Shown piece by piece: positions 24,428-32,492 of a DNA stretch of 64,000 bases; within the stretch, counting starts at the first letter, position 1; each line of letters starts with the position of its first letter. The translations under genes and the position numbers were made by a program. The notes beneath the pieces were generated by a model, which saw only the letters and a list, made by a program, of their open reading frames with translations, was not told the DNA's origin and did not search any database. This DNA comes from an uncultured Lachnospiraceae bacterium (GTDB lineage: Bacteria; Bacillota; Clostridia; Lachnospirales; Lachnospiraceae): the NCBI GenBank assembly GCA_947053345.1, contig CAMRSM010000008.1, forward strand, positions 57,205 through 121,204, given 5' to 3'.

Positions 24428-24512
24428 TGCGACCTCCTTATTCTTCGATGTTCTTTCTACGTCCGGCGCACCGGTGCCCACGGGGCATGTACAGAGGAAC
24501 ATTCGTATCACA
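24428..24512 (-). ncRNA. Probable L19 leader RNA
   Basis: Between the promoter and rplS the transcript has GTTCCTCTGTACATGCCCC, then GGGCACCGGTGCGCCGG and AGAAAGAACATCG before the ribosome site. The opening GTTC can pair with GAAC near the end. This resembles the Firmicutes L19 leader, an autoregulatory element; I cannot run the Rfam model. Confidence 0.5.
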
Positions 24513-24519
24513 ATTTAGC

Positions 24520-24548
24520 ATTATAATATAATTCCCGGGAAAATGCAA
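24520..24548 (-). promoter_or_regulatory. rplS promoter
   Basis: Minus strand -35 TTGCAT (24543-24548) and perfect -10 TATAAT (24520-24525), 17-bp spacer. Confidence 0.82.
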
Positions 24549-24593
24549 GCAGATTTTTCGTTCTCCCCGGTGTTTTTCCGGCAAAAACAGGTT

Positions 24594-25409
24594 TCATCCT
24601 TCTCTGCCCCTACCGTCCAATGCATCCCCGCGCCCTGTGATCTCTCGGTAAAATTCCATCTCTTTTTTGTCCAAAAGCCCCTCCTGCACCGCCTGTAAAA
24701 GCAGTTCCGGGCGCACATCATACGTGCGCCGGATGGACTGTTCCCTGCGCCATTGCGCGATCTTGGCGTGATGCCCGGAAAGCAGGGTCTGTGGCACCGC
24801 AAGCCCCTCATAGACCTCCGGGCGCGTATATTGGGGATATTCCAGCAGATGGTCCTGAAAAGTTTCGGACTCCGTGGACTCCTGGTTATTCAAGACCCCA
24901 GGCACCAGCCTTGCGATCACGTCAATCATGACCATGACGGGCAGTTCCCCGCCGGTCAGTACATAGTCCCCGATGGAGACTTGGTCTGTCACGGCCAGCT
25001 TAACGGCGCGCTCATCCACCCCCTCATAATGTCCGCACAGGAAAATAAGATCCTCCTCTTTCGCAAGCTCTTTTGCCATTTCCTGCGTGAAAGTGCGCCC
25101 CTGCGGGGTCAGATAAATTACGCGCGGGCGTTTTCCCGCCCCCGCCCCATCCATTTTAATCCCTTCACGCGCTGTAATCTGCGCAAGTACTGCCCTATGG
25201 CAGCGCACGATCGGATCCGCTGCCATGACCATGCCCGCACCCCCGCCGTACGGATAATCGTCCACCCGCTTATGCCTGTCGAGCGTATAATCCCGTATAT
25301 TGACCGCGTTTAAGGTGATCAGCCCCTTTTCCTGCGCGCGGCCTAAAATACTTGCCGAAAGCCCCTGCGTGATCATTTCCGGGAACAGGGTCATCACATG
25401 AAAATTCAT
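24594..25409 (-). CDS. trmD: tRNA (guanine-N1)-methyltransferase TrmD
   Basis: 271 residues. Methylates G37 of tRNAs. SPOUT fold with trefoil-knot motifs: YLTPQGRTF, LCGHYEGVDERA, and SIGDYVLTGGELP (about 135-150). The N-terminal MNFHVMTLFPEMI is typical. It follows rimM, as in most bacteria. The C-terminus runs about 25 residues past the usual end. Confidence 0.96.
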   Translation of the reverse strand: MNFHVMTLFPEMITQGLSASILGRAQEKGLITLNAVNIRDYTLDRHKRVDDYPYGGGAGMVMAADPIVRCHRAVLAQITAREGIKMDGAGAGKRPRVIYLTPQGRTFTQEMAKELAKEEDLIFLCGHYEGVDERAVKLAVTDQVSIGDYVLTGGELPVMVMIDVIARLVPGVLNNQESTESETFQDHLLEYPQYTRPEVYEGLAVPQTLLSGHHAKIAQWRREQSIRRTYDVRPELLLQAVQEGLLDKKEMEFYREITGRGDALDGRGREG

Positions 25410-25432
25410 AACGTTTCTCCTTACCCTACGGA

Positions 25433-25939
25433 CTAGACCAGCCCCGGCATGATGTAGGCAACGATCCGCTTGCCCTCCACGTCAATCTCGCGGATGCAGT
25501 CGTCAATGCATGGCAGCAGAACCTCTTTCCCGTCCTGCATGGTCACGACAAAAACATCGTTCGCCCCGGTCTGCAAAACATCCCTGAGCGTGCCAAATTC
25601 CTTCCCGTCCTCTTCATAAACCGTACTCCCGATGATATCACAGAGAAAAAACTCACCCGGCTCGAGCGGCACGGCATTTTCCCGTGTGACCAGAAGGTCG
25701 CGCCCTTTATATTTCATCGCGGTATCGATATCATCCATGCCCTCAAATTTGAGGATCACCATATTTTTAAAGAAACGAACGTCTTTTATCGCAAGCGGCT
25801 GCTTCCCGCTTCCGGTATCCACCAAAACCTCGTCCAGTTCCTGGAAACGCCTGGGGTCATCCGTGGTCGGGAAAACCTTTACCTCCCCGCGCACTCCGTG
25901 CGTGGTGGAGATCACCCCCACTCTCAGATAATCTTCCAT
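25433..25939 (-). CDS. rimM: Ribosome maturation factor RimM
   Basis: 168 residues. Assists 30S maturation by binding S19. Two beta-barrel domains: N-terminal LRVGVISTTHGVRGEVKVFP and C-terminal PRC-barrel around GEFFLCDIIGSTVYEEDG to LLPCIDDCIREIDVEGKRIVAYIMPGL. Located between khpA and trmD. A decayed copy of the leader cassette ends at its ribosome binding site. Confidence 0.96.
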   Translation of the reverse strand: MEDYLRVGVISTTHGVRGEVKVFPTTDDPRRFQELDEVLVDTGSGKQPLAIKDVRFFKNMVILKFEGMDDIDTAMKYKGRDLLVTRENAVPLEPGEFFLCDIIGSTVYEEDGKEFGTLRDVLQTGANDVFVVTMQDGKEVLLPCIDDCIREIDVEGKRIVAYIMPGLV

Positions 25940-25952
25940 AAAATCAATCTCC

Positions 25953-26010
25953 TATTTTAAGCCCTGTATGCGCCCTTCCGGTTCCCTTCTCCGGGCATAT
26001 TCGTGCCACA
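25953..26010 (-). repeat. Decayed leader cassette before rimM
   Basis: On the minus strand this reads CGGGCATATGC-like arms (GAATATGCCCGG at the start, GGGCGCATACAGGGC near the end), then TTAAAATAGGAG, the same junction as arrays A and D, and the rimM ATG. The interior is shortened. The rest of the rimM-khpA gap holds a small hairpin AATCCTGC/GCAGGATT (26040-26061). Confidence 0.5.
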
Positions 26011-26208
26011 ATTTCCTACGACAGAAAAAAGGATGAAGCAATCCTGCTGCATTGCAGGATTTTTCCATCCACTCACCAAAGCTTTACAGCCATTGTATCT
26101 GCCCGCATATTCCGGAAATAAATCTTCCTGCGGTCCATTTCCGGAATTTTGGCGGGAAAGGGGGGACACCCGCAAAAACCCATAGCAAGCCTGCCGCCCC
26201 TTAACAAT

Positions 26209-26439
26209 TCATTGCAGTATCTCTACCACTACCTTTTTGTCATCCTTCGCTGCAGCAGCTTTCACTACAGTTCGGATGGACTTGGCAATACGGCCCTGTT
26301 TCCCGATCACCTTGCCCATGTCTTCCTGTGCAACCTTTAATTCTACAACAAGAGCCTTATCGGTTTCAGTTTCCGTCACAACAACTTCTTCCGGATGATC
26401 AACGAGTGACATAGCAATTACCTGAACGAGTTCTTTCAT
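26209..26439 (-). CDS. khpA: KH-domain RNA-binding protein KhpA
   Basis: 76 residues, one KH domain with GKVIGKQGR (GxxG loop) followed by IAKSIRTVVKAAA. KhpA, with KhpB/EloR, binds RNA and affects cell elongation in streptococci. It sits in the usual place between rpsP and rimM. Start at 26439 gives the canonical MKELVQVIA opening. Confidence 0.94.
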   Translation of the reverse strand: MKELVQVIAMSLVDHPEEVVVTETETDKALVVELKVAQEDMGKVIGKQGRIAKSIRTVVKAAAAKDDKKVVVEILQ

Positions 26440-26536
26440 CACGTTAATACCTCTTTCCTGCACATCACGGAGAGACCCGCGACGCTGCGTCGATCAGAAA
26501 TTTGAAAGTGTTTTCTTCCAAATCTTTGTCCCGGAA

Positions 26537-26782
26537 TTACTTTACGATACCGGCCTTTTTGAATAACCTGTTTACAGTCTCCGTCGGCTGGGCACCATTG
26601 GCAAGCCACTTCTTTGCCTCTTCCTCGTTTACGGAAAATGCAGTCGGCTCCTTCGTCGGATCATAAGTACCGATCTCGGCGATGAACCTGCCGTCACGCG
26701 GGGATCTGGAATCTGCAACGATGACTCTATAAAAAGGTGCCTTCTTCTGACCCATTCTCTTTAACCTGATCTTTACTGCCAT
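26537..26782 (-). CDS. rpsP: 30S ribosomal protein S16
   Basis: 81 residues. Full S16 with [26 protein letters not shown] split over the first 26 residues, [14 protein letters not shown] and AQPTETV. Between ffh and khpA. Confidence 0.97.
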   Translation of the reverse strand: MAVKIRLKRMGQKKAPFYRVIVADSRSPRDGRFIAEIGTYDPTKEPTAFSVNEEEAKKWLANGAQPTETVNRLFKKAGIVK

Positions 26783-26823
26783 TGTAATTTCACCTCCTTA
26801 GCAAAAAAATAATATATTTGGTA

Positions 26824-26845
26824 CCGCACCGGCAGTCCGGTGCGG
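26824..26845 (-). terminator. Hairpin between ffh and rpsP
   Basis: CCGCACCGG and CCGGTGCGG (9 bp, CAGT loop). On the minus strand an AT-rich stretch ending in a run of T follows a few bases later, so it may partly end ffh transcripts before rpsP. A second small hairpin CGTTCT/AGAACG lies at 26863-26879. Confidence 0.45.
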
Positions 26846-26882
26846 GAATACCCTTGAAAACCCGTTCTAAAACAGAACGTTT

Positions 26883-28241
26883 TTAAAACCCGAACGGAAG
26901 TTTAAAACCCCTGCGCTTTCCCTTCCCTCCCATAATACCGGACATCTGTTTCATCATCTTGCGTGTCTGCTCAAACTGCTTCATCACACGGTTGACCTCG
27001 CTGATGTCCACGCCGGCCCCCCCCGCAATCCTCTTTTTGCGCGGCGGGTTGATGATATCCGGGTTCGCGCGCTCCTTCGGTGTCATGGAGTAGATGATCG
27101 CCTCCATCTTTTTCATCGCCGTCTCACCCTCGCCGAGCGCGTCGTCGTCAAGCTTCGCGCCGCCCATCATATTGCCCGGCAGCATCTTCATGATCTCCGC
27201 CATGCCGCCCATTTTCTTCATCTGCTGCATCTGGTCGAGGAAATCATTAAAATCAAATTCCGCCTTGCGGATCTTTTTCTCAAGCTCCTTTGCCTTCTCC
27301 TCGTCGTACTCCGCCTGTACCTTGTCGATCAGGGTGAGGACATCTCCCATGCCGAGGATTCTGGATGCCATGCGGTCCGGATAAAACTGCTCCACATCCG
27401 AGAGTTTCTCGCCTGTACCGATGTATAAAATCGGCTTGCCCGTCACCGCGCGGATAGAAAGCGCCGCACCGCCGCGGGTATCACTGTCAAGCTTTGTCAA
27501 GATCACGCCTGTGATCTCGATCTTTGCATTAAACGTCTCTGACACATTCACGGCATCCTGTCCGGTCATCGCATCAACGACCAGGACCGTGTGGTCAACC
27601 TGCACATTCTCCTTGATCCGGACAAGCTCATCCATCATCCCCTCGTCGATGTGCAGACGGCCCGCCGTATCAATGAGGAGGATATTCTGCCCGTTTTCCT
27701 TCGCATGCTGCACGGCCGCTTTCACAATATCGACCGGTTTGTGGTTCGTCCCCATCGAAAAGACCGGGACATCCTGCTTCTTTGCGTTGACAGTCAGCTG
27801 CTCGATCGCCGCCGGACGGTAAATGTCACAGGCAACGAGAAGCGGCTTCCTTCCTTTTGACTTAAATTTCCCGGCAAGCTTTGCGACCATCGTCGTCTTG
27901 CCCGCGCCCTGTAAACCGCACATCATAATAACGGTAATCTCGTTTGCCGGCTTTAGCGTGATCTCGGTCGTCTCGTCCCCCATCAGGCGGATGAGCTCCT
28001 CGTTCACAATCTTGATGACCATCTGCCCCGGGGTCAGGCTCGATAAAACCTCCTCGCCGACCGCCCGCTCCTGGACGGAAGCGACAAAATTCTTTACCAC
28101 CTTGAAATTGACATCCGCCTCCAAAAGCGCCATCTTGACTTCCTTCAATGCCGCCTTGACATCCGCCTCGGAGAGCTTCCCCTTGCCGCGCAGGTTTTTA
28201 AATACATTCTGAAGTTTTTCCGACAAGCTCTCAAATGCCAT
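26883..28241 (-). CDS. ffh: Signal recognition particle protein Ffh
   Basis: 452 residues. NG domain with P-loop GLQGAGKTT (about 106-114), DTAGRLHIDE and TKLDSDTRGGAAL. The C-terminal M domain (about 300-452) is Met-rich (QMQQMKKMGGMAEIMKMLPGNM in part) and ends in a basic tail. It targets nascent membrane proteins with 4.5S RNA. Start at the ATG 28241 after AGAGGA; the longer TTG start is less likely. Confidence 0.97.
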   Translation of the reverse strand: MAFESLSEKLQNVFKNLRGKGKLSEADVKAALKEVKMALLEADVNFKVVKNFVASVQERAVGEEVLSSLTPGQMVIKIVNEELIRLMGDETTEITLKPANEITVIMMCGLQGAGKTTMVAKLAGKFKSKGRKPLLVACDIYRPAAIEQLTVNAKKQDVPVFSMGTNHKPVDIVKAAVQHAKENGQNILLIDTAGRLHIDEGMMDELVRIKENVQVDHTVLVVDAMTGQDAVNVSETFNAKIEITGVILTKLDSDTRGGAALSIRAVTGKPILYIGTGEKLSDVEQFYPDRMASRILGMGDVLTLIDKVQAEYDEEKAKELEKKIRKAEFDFNDFLDQMQQMKKMGGMAEIMKMLPGNMMGGAKLDDDALGEGETAMKKMEAIIYSMTPKERANPDIINPPRKKRIAGGAGVDISEVNRVMKQFEQTRKMMKQMSGIMGGKGKRRGFKLPFGF

Positions 28242-28262
28242 AACCAATCCTCTATTCTGAAT

Positions 28263-28664
28263 CTATAACTCTGACAGGATGCGCTCCGCGCGGGATACAA
28301 TCTCCCGGATGCGCCCCACATCGCCCGTCTGTGTGATTTCCCCTGAAATCTGCTGTATCTCCCCGACTAACTGCTTTGCACCCTCAAATTTTTTTGCCAG
28401 ATGGAGTTTTTCCTCATATCCGCGCAGCGCCTTTGTACAGCGCTTGATGGCATCGTGCACCCCCTGGCGGCTCATCCCGGTGTTATCCGCAATCTCAGCC
28501 AGTGAAAGATCATTTAAAATGTAATCCTCAAAAATCTGTTTTTTGTGGTCCCCTAAGAGCTCGCCATAAAAATCATACAGCATCGAAAGCTCAAAAACCT
28601 CCTGCAGCTTTTCTGCCGTACCGGCAAAAGCTCCCGAACCGCCCTTTGCTTTTCCTGTCTCCAT
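28263..28664 (-). CDS. ylxM: YlxM/p13-like helix-turn-helix protein
   Basis: 133 residues. Core SMLYDFYGELLGDHKKQIFEDYILNDLSLAEIADNTGMSRQGVHDAIKRC is the YlxM sigma-region-4-like helix-turn-helix (about 30-80). YlxM modulates SRP GTPase activity in streptococci and always precedes ffh. The N-terminus has about 25 extra residues before the core; the ATG at 28664 has an AGGTGG six bases ahead, which is one arm of a perfect inverted repeat. Confidence 0.92.
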   Translation of the reverse strand: METGKAKGGSGAFAGTAEKLQEVFELSMLYDFYGELLGDHKKQIFEDYILNDLSLAEIADNTGMSRQGVHDAIKRCTKALRGYEEKLHLAKKFEGAKQLVGEIQQISGEITQTGDVGRIREIVSRAERILSEL

Positions 28665-28670
28665 AAAGCA

Positions 28671-28701
28671 CCACCTGTAAAGCTTTTTTCTTTACAGGTG
28701 G
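28671..28701 (-). promoter_or_regulatory. 12-bp perfect inverted repeat covering the ylxM ribosome binding site
   Basis: CCACCTGTAAAG (28671-28682) and CTTTACAGGTGG (28690-28701) pair perfectly around seven bases. The arm nearest the gene contains the AGGTGG that serves ylxM. The other arm begins one base after the -10, so the predicted transcript start falls inside it. It may act as an operator at DNA level or as an RNA hairpin hiding the ribosome site. Confidence 0.75.
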
Positions 28702-28702
28702 C

Positions 28703-28731
28703 AGTATAACGGATATGCAACAGTTTGTCAA
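28703..28731 (-). promoter_or_regulatory. Promoter of the ylxM-ffh-rpsP operon
   Basis: Minus strand perfect -35 TTGACA (28726-28731) and -10 TATACT (28703-28708), 17-bp spacer, about 40 bp ahead of ylxM. Confidence 0.85.
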
Positions 28732-28739
28732 GTGTTTTT

Positions 28740-30107
28740 TTATTTTATTACGTCAACTTCCGTGATCCCGTAATACGCAAACACTGCGGGAACATCCTGT
28801 CCGATCTCCTCCCCGCTGACAACTACGGGGATGGCAGGCGGGCAATGCACCGCAGCGGCTCCCATCACCCGCCCCGCCGACGCAAAAGCCGGGATGCGTT
28901 CCTGCGGCGCAAAGACCGCATCCCGCACGCCAAGCACCCGGCGCGGCGGCAAGAATTCCGGCGCTCTGCGCGGGATAGGGGGTTTTGGCGGGATGCCTTC
29001 CATACAGGAAAGTAATCTTGCAAAATCTTCCCGTGTATTTTCCGGCGCAGCCATAAAAACGAGGGCATCCGGGTCGGCATACTCACATTCCACGCCCGAA
29101 GCGCGCAAAAGGCCTGCCAGTTCCCCGCCCAAATACCCGCACTTTGCCGTCTCCAACGTAAGTTTTAACGGTTCGGTATACGCCGCCTTCCAGCCAAGCA
29201 CCAAAAGCCTGCCCCGCAGTACTTCCATATCCTGTGCACATGCGGCCAGCCGCTGCCTGTACCCCTGTGCCAGATAGCGGTTCGCTAAGTCAAGGGACTG
29301 CAAGATCAGGTAGGACGGGCTTGTGGATCCAAACAGCGCAAGTGCCTGGCGCGCGTTTTTCTCCGCATCGCAGCCAATGTCCGCCATAGCCTGGTACCCA
29401 ATATGCAGATAAGCCCCCCCGGTCAACACCGGCAGGGTCTTGTGGGCGGAATCACAGCAAAGGTCGGCTCCCATATCCATCGGATGCGCGGGAAGCGGAA
29501 GAAAATGCAGGTATGCCCCGTGTGCGTTATCTACCAAAAGGAGAGTCCCGTAAGCATGTGCGGTATCGGCAAGCGCACCGATCTCAAGCATCCCGCCGAG
29601 ATAGTCGGGGCTTGTCACATAGACCGCGGCAGGCGGGGCCGCAAGCCCGTCAAGTACCGCGGAAAGTCCCTGTGCCGTGACCGGGCAGGCACAAAGTCTG
29701 TTCTCCTGCGGTGCGTTCCCCCAGAGCCAGACAATATCAAAATCAAGCAAAGCAGCCGCCGTCAAAAAAGCCTTGTGTGCGTTCCGTGCCGCCACAATGA
29801 CCGGCCGCGTTTTTGCAGCAGCCCTCTCCCGCTGACGCGCCAGCGCCAAACACAACATGGCACGGATGACATGCGAGGAACCTTCCGTGGAATAAAACGT
29901 CGCACCCGTCCCGAAAAGAAGGGTGGCGTTTTTTTCACTCTCCCGGATGATCCCTTCCGCCTCGTACAAAGAATCCGCCCCTGCTATCTCGGTAATATCA
30001 AGCATCTCCACACCAAGCGGCCCTATCCCTTTATGTCCCGGCATATGAAAACGCGAAACCCCGCTTTTTGCATAGCTTTGCACAAAGTCATAAACTGGTG
30101 TTTCCAT
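28740..30107 (-). CDS. Orn/Lys/Arg decarboxylase-family PLP enzyme
   Basis: 455 residues. Fold-type I aminotransferase-like decarboxylase: FHMPGHKG near residue 20, the PLP lysine in CDSAHKTLPVLTGGAYL (about 215) and the aspartate in LLVDNAHGAY. Similar to Firmicutes YaaO/SpeA-type lysine or arginine decarboxylases, but specificity cannot be read. It starts at the ATG 30107, ten bases after the SCIFF maturase stop, with GGTGGAAG ahead, so the two are probably co-transcribed. Pro-rich C-terminal region (PPKPPIPRR). Confidence 0.9.
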   Translation of the reverse strand: METPVYDFVQSYAKSGVSRFHMPGHKGIGPLGVEMLDITEIAGADSLYEAEGIIRESEKNATLLFGTGATFYSTEGSSHVIRAMLCLALARQRERAAAKTRPVIVAARNAHKAFLTAAALLDFDIVWLWGNAPQENRLCACPVTAQGLSAVLDGLAAPPAAVYVTSPDYLGGMLEIGALADTAHAYGTLLLVDNAHGAYLHFLPLPAHPMDMGADLCCDSAHKTLPVLTGGAYLHIGYQAMADIGCDAEKNARQALALFGSTSPSYLILQSLDLANRYLAQGYRQRLAACAQDMEVLRGRLLVLGWKAAYTEPLKLTLETAKCGYLGGELAGLLRASGVECEYADPDALVFMAAPENTREDFARLLSCMEGIPPKPPIPRRAPEFLPPRRVLGVRDAVFAPQERIPAFASAGRVMGAAAVHCPPAIPVVVSGEEIGQDVPAVFAYYGITEVDVIK

Positions 30108-30117
30108 CTTCCACCCG

Positions 30118-31503
30118 CTATTCCTGCCGCGGCAGGGCATCCGCCACCTGCAACATGACGGCACATTCCATCCGCTTTTTAAACAGCTCGCAGCCTGCCG
30201 CGTAAATGCCGGAGACCGAACCGGCCGCATGGTACGCGTTCGCCGCACATCCCCCGGAACAATATAGTTTCGCCCAGCAATCCTCACATTCCTTTCGTGT
30301 GTAAGCGTTGCACGCGCAGAATTCCTCCTGTGCGCCATGATTTGAAATACCGTTCCAGATATCCCCCAGCTTATATTTTTCCTCGCCGACAAACTGATGG
30401 CACGGGTAAAGATCCCCCCACGGTGTCACTGCCATATATTCCGTGCCGGAACCGCAGCCGGAAATCCTCTTATATATGCATGGTCCTTTTGTCAGGTCGA
30501 TCATGTAATGGTAGAAGGTAAATTCTTTTCCCTCTCTTTTTGCGTCGAGCATTTTTTGCGCCAAAAGTTCATATTCCTTTAGGACAACCGTAAGATCCTC
30601 CTGTGTGAGCGCCGCAGGATCCGCCGGCGCACAGACCACAGGCTCCATGCTCAGCTCCGTAAAACCAAGCCTTAACATCTCGTCAATATCCCTTGTAAAA
30701 TCCGGGTTCTGGTGGGTAAAGGTTCCCCGCATATAATAATTCTTCCCGCCGCGCGCCGCCACAAGTTTCTGGAATTTCGGGACGATCCGGTCAAAACTCC
30801 CGTTACCCGCGTAATCCACGCGCAGCCGGTCATGGACTTCTTTGCGCCCATCCAGGCTCAAAACCACATTGCTCATCTCGCGGTTGGCAAAATCAATCAC
30901 ATCATCGTCGATTAACATCCCGTTGGTTGTCAAAGTAAAACGGAAATTTTTACGGTGCTCTTTTTCCACACTGCGCGCGTATAGGACGAGCTGTTTGACA
31001 ACCTCCCAGTTCATAAGCGGTTCCCCGCCGAAAAAATCCACCTCCAGATTGGTGCGGCTGCCCGAATGTTCGATCAGAAAATCAAGCGCACGCTTTCCGG
31101 TCTCGAAACTCATCAGCGCACGCTCGCCGTGATATTTCCCCTGGCTTGCAAAACAGTACGCACAATTTAAATTGCAGGTGTGCGCGACATGCAGGCAGAG
31201 AGCCTTGACCACATTCCCGGAGCGCTCCTTAAACTCATTTGCAAGCGGCGCGTATGTATCCGGTGTAAATAATTTCCCCTGCTGTTTCAGTTTTGCCACA
31301 TCCGCGAGGCAAAGCCGTATTTCCTCCCTTGTCACATCCTCCCTGCCGCGGTATTTTTCAAGTATCTGCGCTGTGATCTCCTCCTCTGTTTTTTCCTCGT
31401 AAAGTCCAATGATATCGTACGCCACCTCGTCGACCGCGTGGACCGACCCGGAGCAGGTGTCGAGTACGATATGATAACCGTTTAATTTATATTGATGTAC
31501 CAT
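30118..31503 (-). CDS. scfB: SCIFF (ranthipeptide) maturase, radical SAM/SPASM
   Basis: 461 residues. A PqqD-like peptide-recognition region (about 1-85) is followed by the radical-SAM cluster CNLNCAYCF (CxxxCxxC, about 102-109) and a C-terminal SPASM domain binding further Fe-S clusters (CGSGTEYMAV, CHQFVGEEKY, CEDCWAKLYCSGGC). It installs thioether bridges from Cys to non-alpha carbons in the SCIFF precursor encoded just upstream. The start at 31503 has GGGAG ahead. The frame is open further upstream without a better start. Confidence 0.95.
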   Translation of the reverse strand: MVHQYKLNGYHIVLDTCSGSVHAVDEVAYDIIGLYEEKTEEEITAQILEKYRGREDVTREEIRLCLADVAKLKQQGKLFTPDTYAPLANEFKERSGNVVKALCLHVAHTCNLNCAYCFASQGKYHGERALMSFETGKRALDFLIEHSGSRTNLEVDFFGGEPLMNWEVVKQLVLYARSVEKEHRKNFRFTLTTNGMLIDDDVIDFANREMSNVVLSLDGRKEVHDRLRVDYAGNGSFDRIVPKFQKLVAARGGKNYYMRGTFTHQNPDFTRDIDEMLRLGFTELSMEPVVCAPADPAALTQEDLTVVLKEYELLAQKMLDAKREGKEFTFYHYMIDLTKGPCIYKRISGCGSGTEYMAVTPWGDLYPCHQFVGEEKYKLGDIWNGISNHGAQEEFCACNAYTRKECEDCWAKLYCSGGCAANAYHAAGSVSGIYAAGCELFKKRMECAVMLQVADALPRQE

Positions 31504-31538
31504 TTCCAAATCTCCCTTCCAAAGATTTATATGAAAAG

Positions 31539-31635
31539 GGGGCCGCTGCAAACTACAATCCTCCGCAATATGCGGCGGGGTTCCTTCCGGATACCGCCCC
31601 CCTATTGCGGGGAAATGCCATTTTGCAACAGCCCC
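31539..31635 (-). terminator. Large hairpin between the SCIFF peptide and its maturase
   Basis: On the minus strand GGGGCTGTTGCAAA (31635-31622) pairs with TTTGCAGCGGCCCC (31552-31539), with two G-U pairs, and is followed by CCCTTTTC. Smaller GC-rich stems lie inside. It looks like an attenuator or RNA-stabilising structure giving more precursor than enzyme message. Confidence 0.6.
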
Positions 31636-31651
31636 TTAAAATAACGTTTTA

Positions 31652-31801
31652 CTACCTCTCGTCCTTCTTCTCGCACTTCTGGTTTGCAATACCGCAGCTG
31701 GTCTTGCACGCGGACTGGCAGGAAGTCTGGCACTCACCGCAGCCACCCTTTTTTGCGCTCTCGCAAAGATTTTTGGTTTCCAGGGTCTGAATTCTCTTCA
31801 T
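31652..31801 (-). CDS. scfA: SCIFF peptide precursor (six-cysteines-in-forty-five ranthipeptide)
   Basis: 49 residues. The peptide opens MKRIQTLETKNL and contains the hallmark CGECQTSCQSACKTSC (residues 21-36), ending IANQKCEKKDER. There are seven cysteines (13, 21, 24, 28, 32, 36, 43). The family is nearly universal in Clostridia and always adjacent to scfB, as here. The maturase converts it to a thioether-bridged peptide of unknown function. A GGAG lies 8 bp before the ATG and a good promoter precedes it. Confidence 0.96.
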   Translation of the reverse strand: MKRIQTLETKNLCESAKKGGCGECQTSCQSACKTSCGIANQKCEKKDER

Positions 31802-31844
31802 AGTACTCTCTCCAATTCTAAATTTAATAAATTATTTCCAAGCA

Positions 31845-31873
31845 AGTATAGCATAGGAGCCGTAAAAAGTCAA
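31845..31873 (-). promoter_or_regulatory. SCIFF operon promoter
   Basis: Minus strand -35 TTGACT (31868-31873) and -10 TATACT (31845-31850) with a 17-bp spacer, about 44 bp before the precursor gene. Confidence 0.82.
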
Positions 31874-32018
31874 GGACAAAGCCCGGTGCAAAAAATATCC
31901 GGTCCGCAAATGCCGCGCTGCCGGATATTTCTCATGGAACCACGCATCCCTGCAGAGGCTGCTTTTCTCACAGCCCCCCACAAAAACGCCATTCGGATTT
32001 TAATGATTTCTCTGGGAT

Positions 32019-32492
32019 TTAGCAGCAGGAAAAACCGTTCTGGGCTTCGCCGTTGATGACCGGATAAGCCATCCCCTCGGTTACATTGATATAGATTTCA
32101 AGAGTTTTGATCGAGGATTCCCTCTTGCCGGATGCCACCCAGTTTTTCTTTGCGATCTCCGCAACATTTTTTGTCTCGATATTCTTGCCCTCAAACTGGA
32201 TGATGACTGCAGCCTCGGCATTCTTTGCCGCGCGGCCTGTCTTTTTTCCCTCCGCAATCTTTTTCTCTACCTTCTCGGCAGCTTTCTTTATCGTTTTCTT
32301 TGCCTCCGCTTTTTTTGCCTCGGCCTTCGCCTTCGTGGAACCGGCAGGACGGCCTACCTTCCTGGCTGGTTTTGTTTCCTCCGCCACAGCTGCAACTGCC
32401 TCTTCCTGCACTGCCGGTTTTGTCTCCACTGCTGCTGTATCTTTCTCTGCCGCTACATTCGCCGGGAGCGGATTCTTTCTTGGTCTTCCCAT
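32019..32492 (-). CDS. DUF6465 protein with AT-hook and histone-H1-like region
   Basis: 157 residues. The N-terminus MGRPRKNP and the later RKVGRPAGST are AT-hook-like GRP motifs. Between and after them lie an acidic/Ala-rich linker (about 15-45) and a Lys/Ala-rich stretch (about 55-95, KAKAEAKKAEAKK) like histone H1 tails. The folded C-terminal ~55 residues (AAVIIQFEGKNIETKNVAEIAK to INGEAQNGFSCC) fit DUF6465 and end in two cysteines. A nucleoid-binding role is inferred from composition only. Start at 32492 after GGAG. Confidence 0.8.
   Translation of the reverse strand: MGRPRKNPLPANVAAEKDTAAVETKPAVQEEAVAAVAEETKPARKVGRPAGSTKAKAEAKKAEAKKTIKKAAEKVEKKIAEGKKTGRAAKNAEAAVIIQFEGKNIETKNVAEIAKKNWVASGKRESSIKTLEIYINVTEGMAYPVINGEAQNGFSCC

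Noticed and set aside
27421-28212. Plus-strand frames opposite ffh
   Set aside because: Antisense shadow of a GC-rich conserved gene with no ribosome site.
31539-31635. Hairpin after the SCIFF gene as a member of the ~105-bp cassette family
   Set aside because: It has GC-rich nested stems but lacks the GCGGAAC end, the inner ATTTC stem and the junction with a ribosome site.
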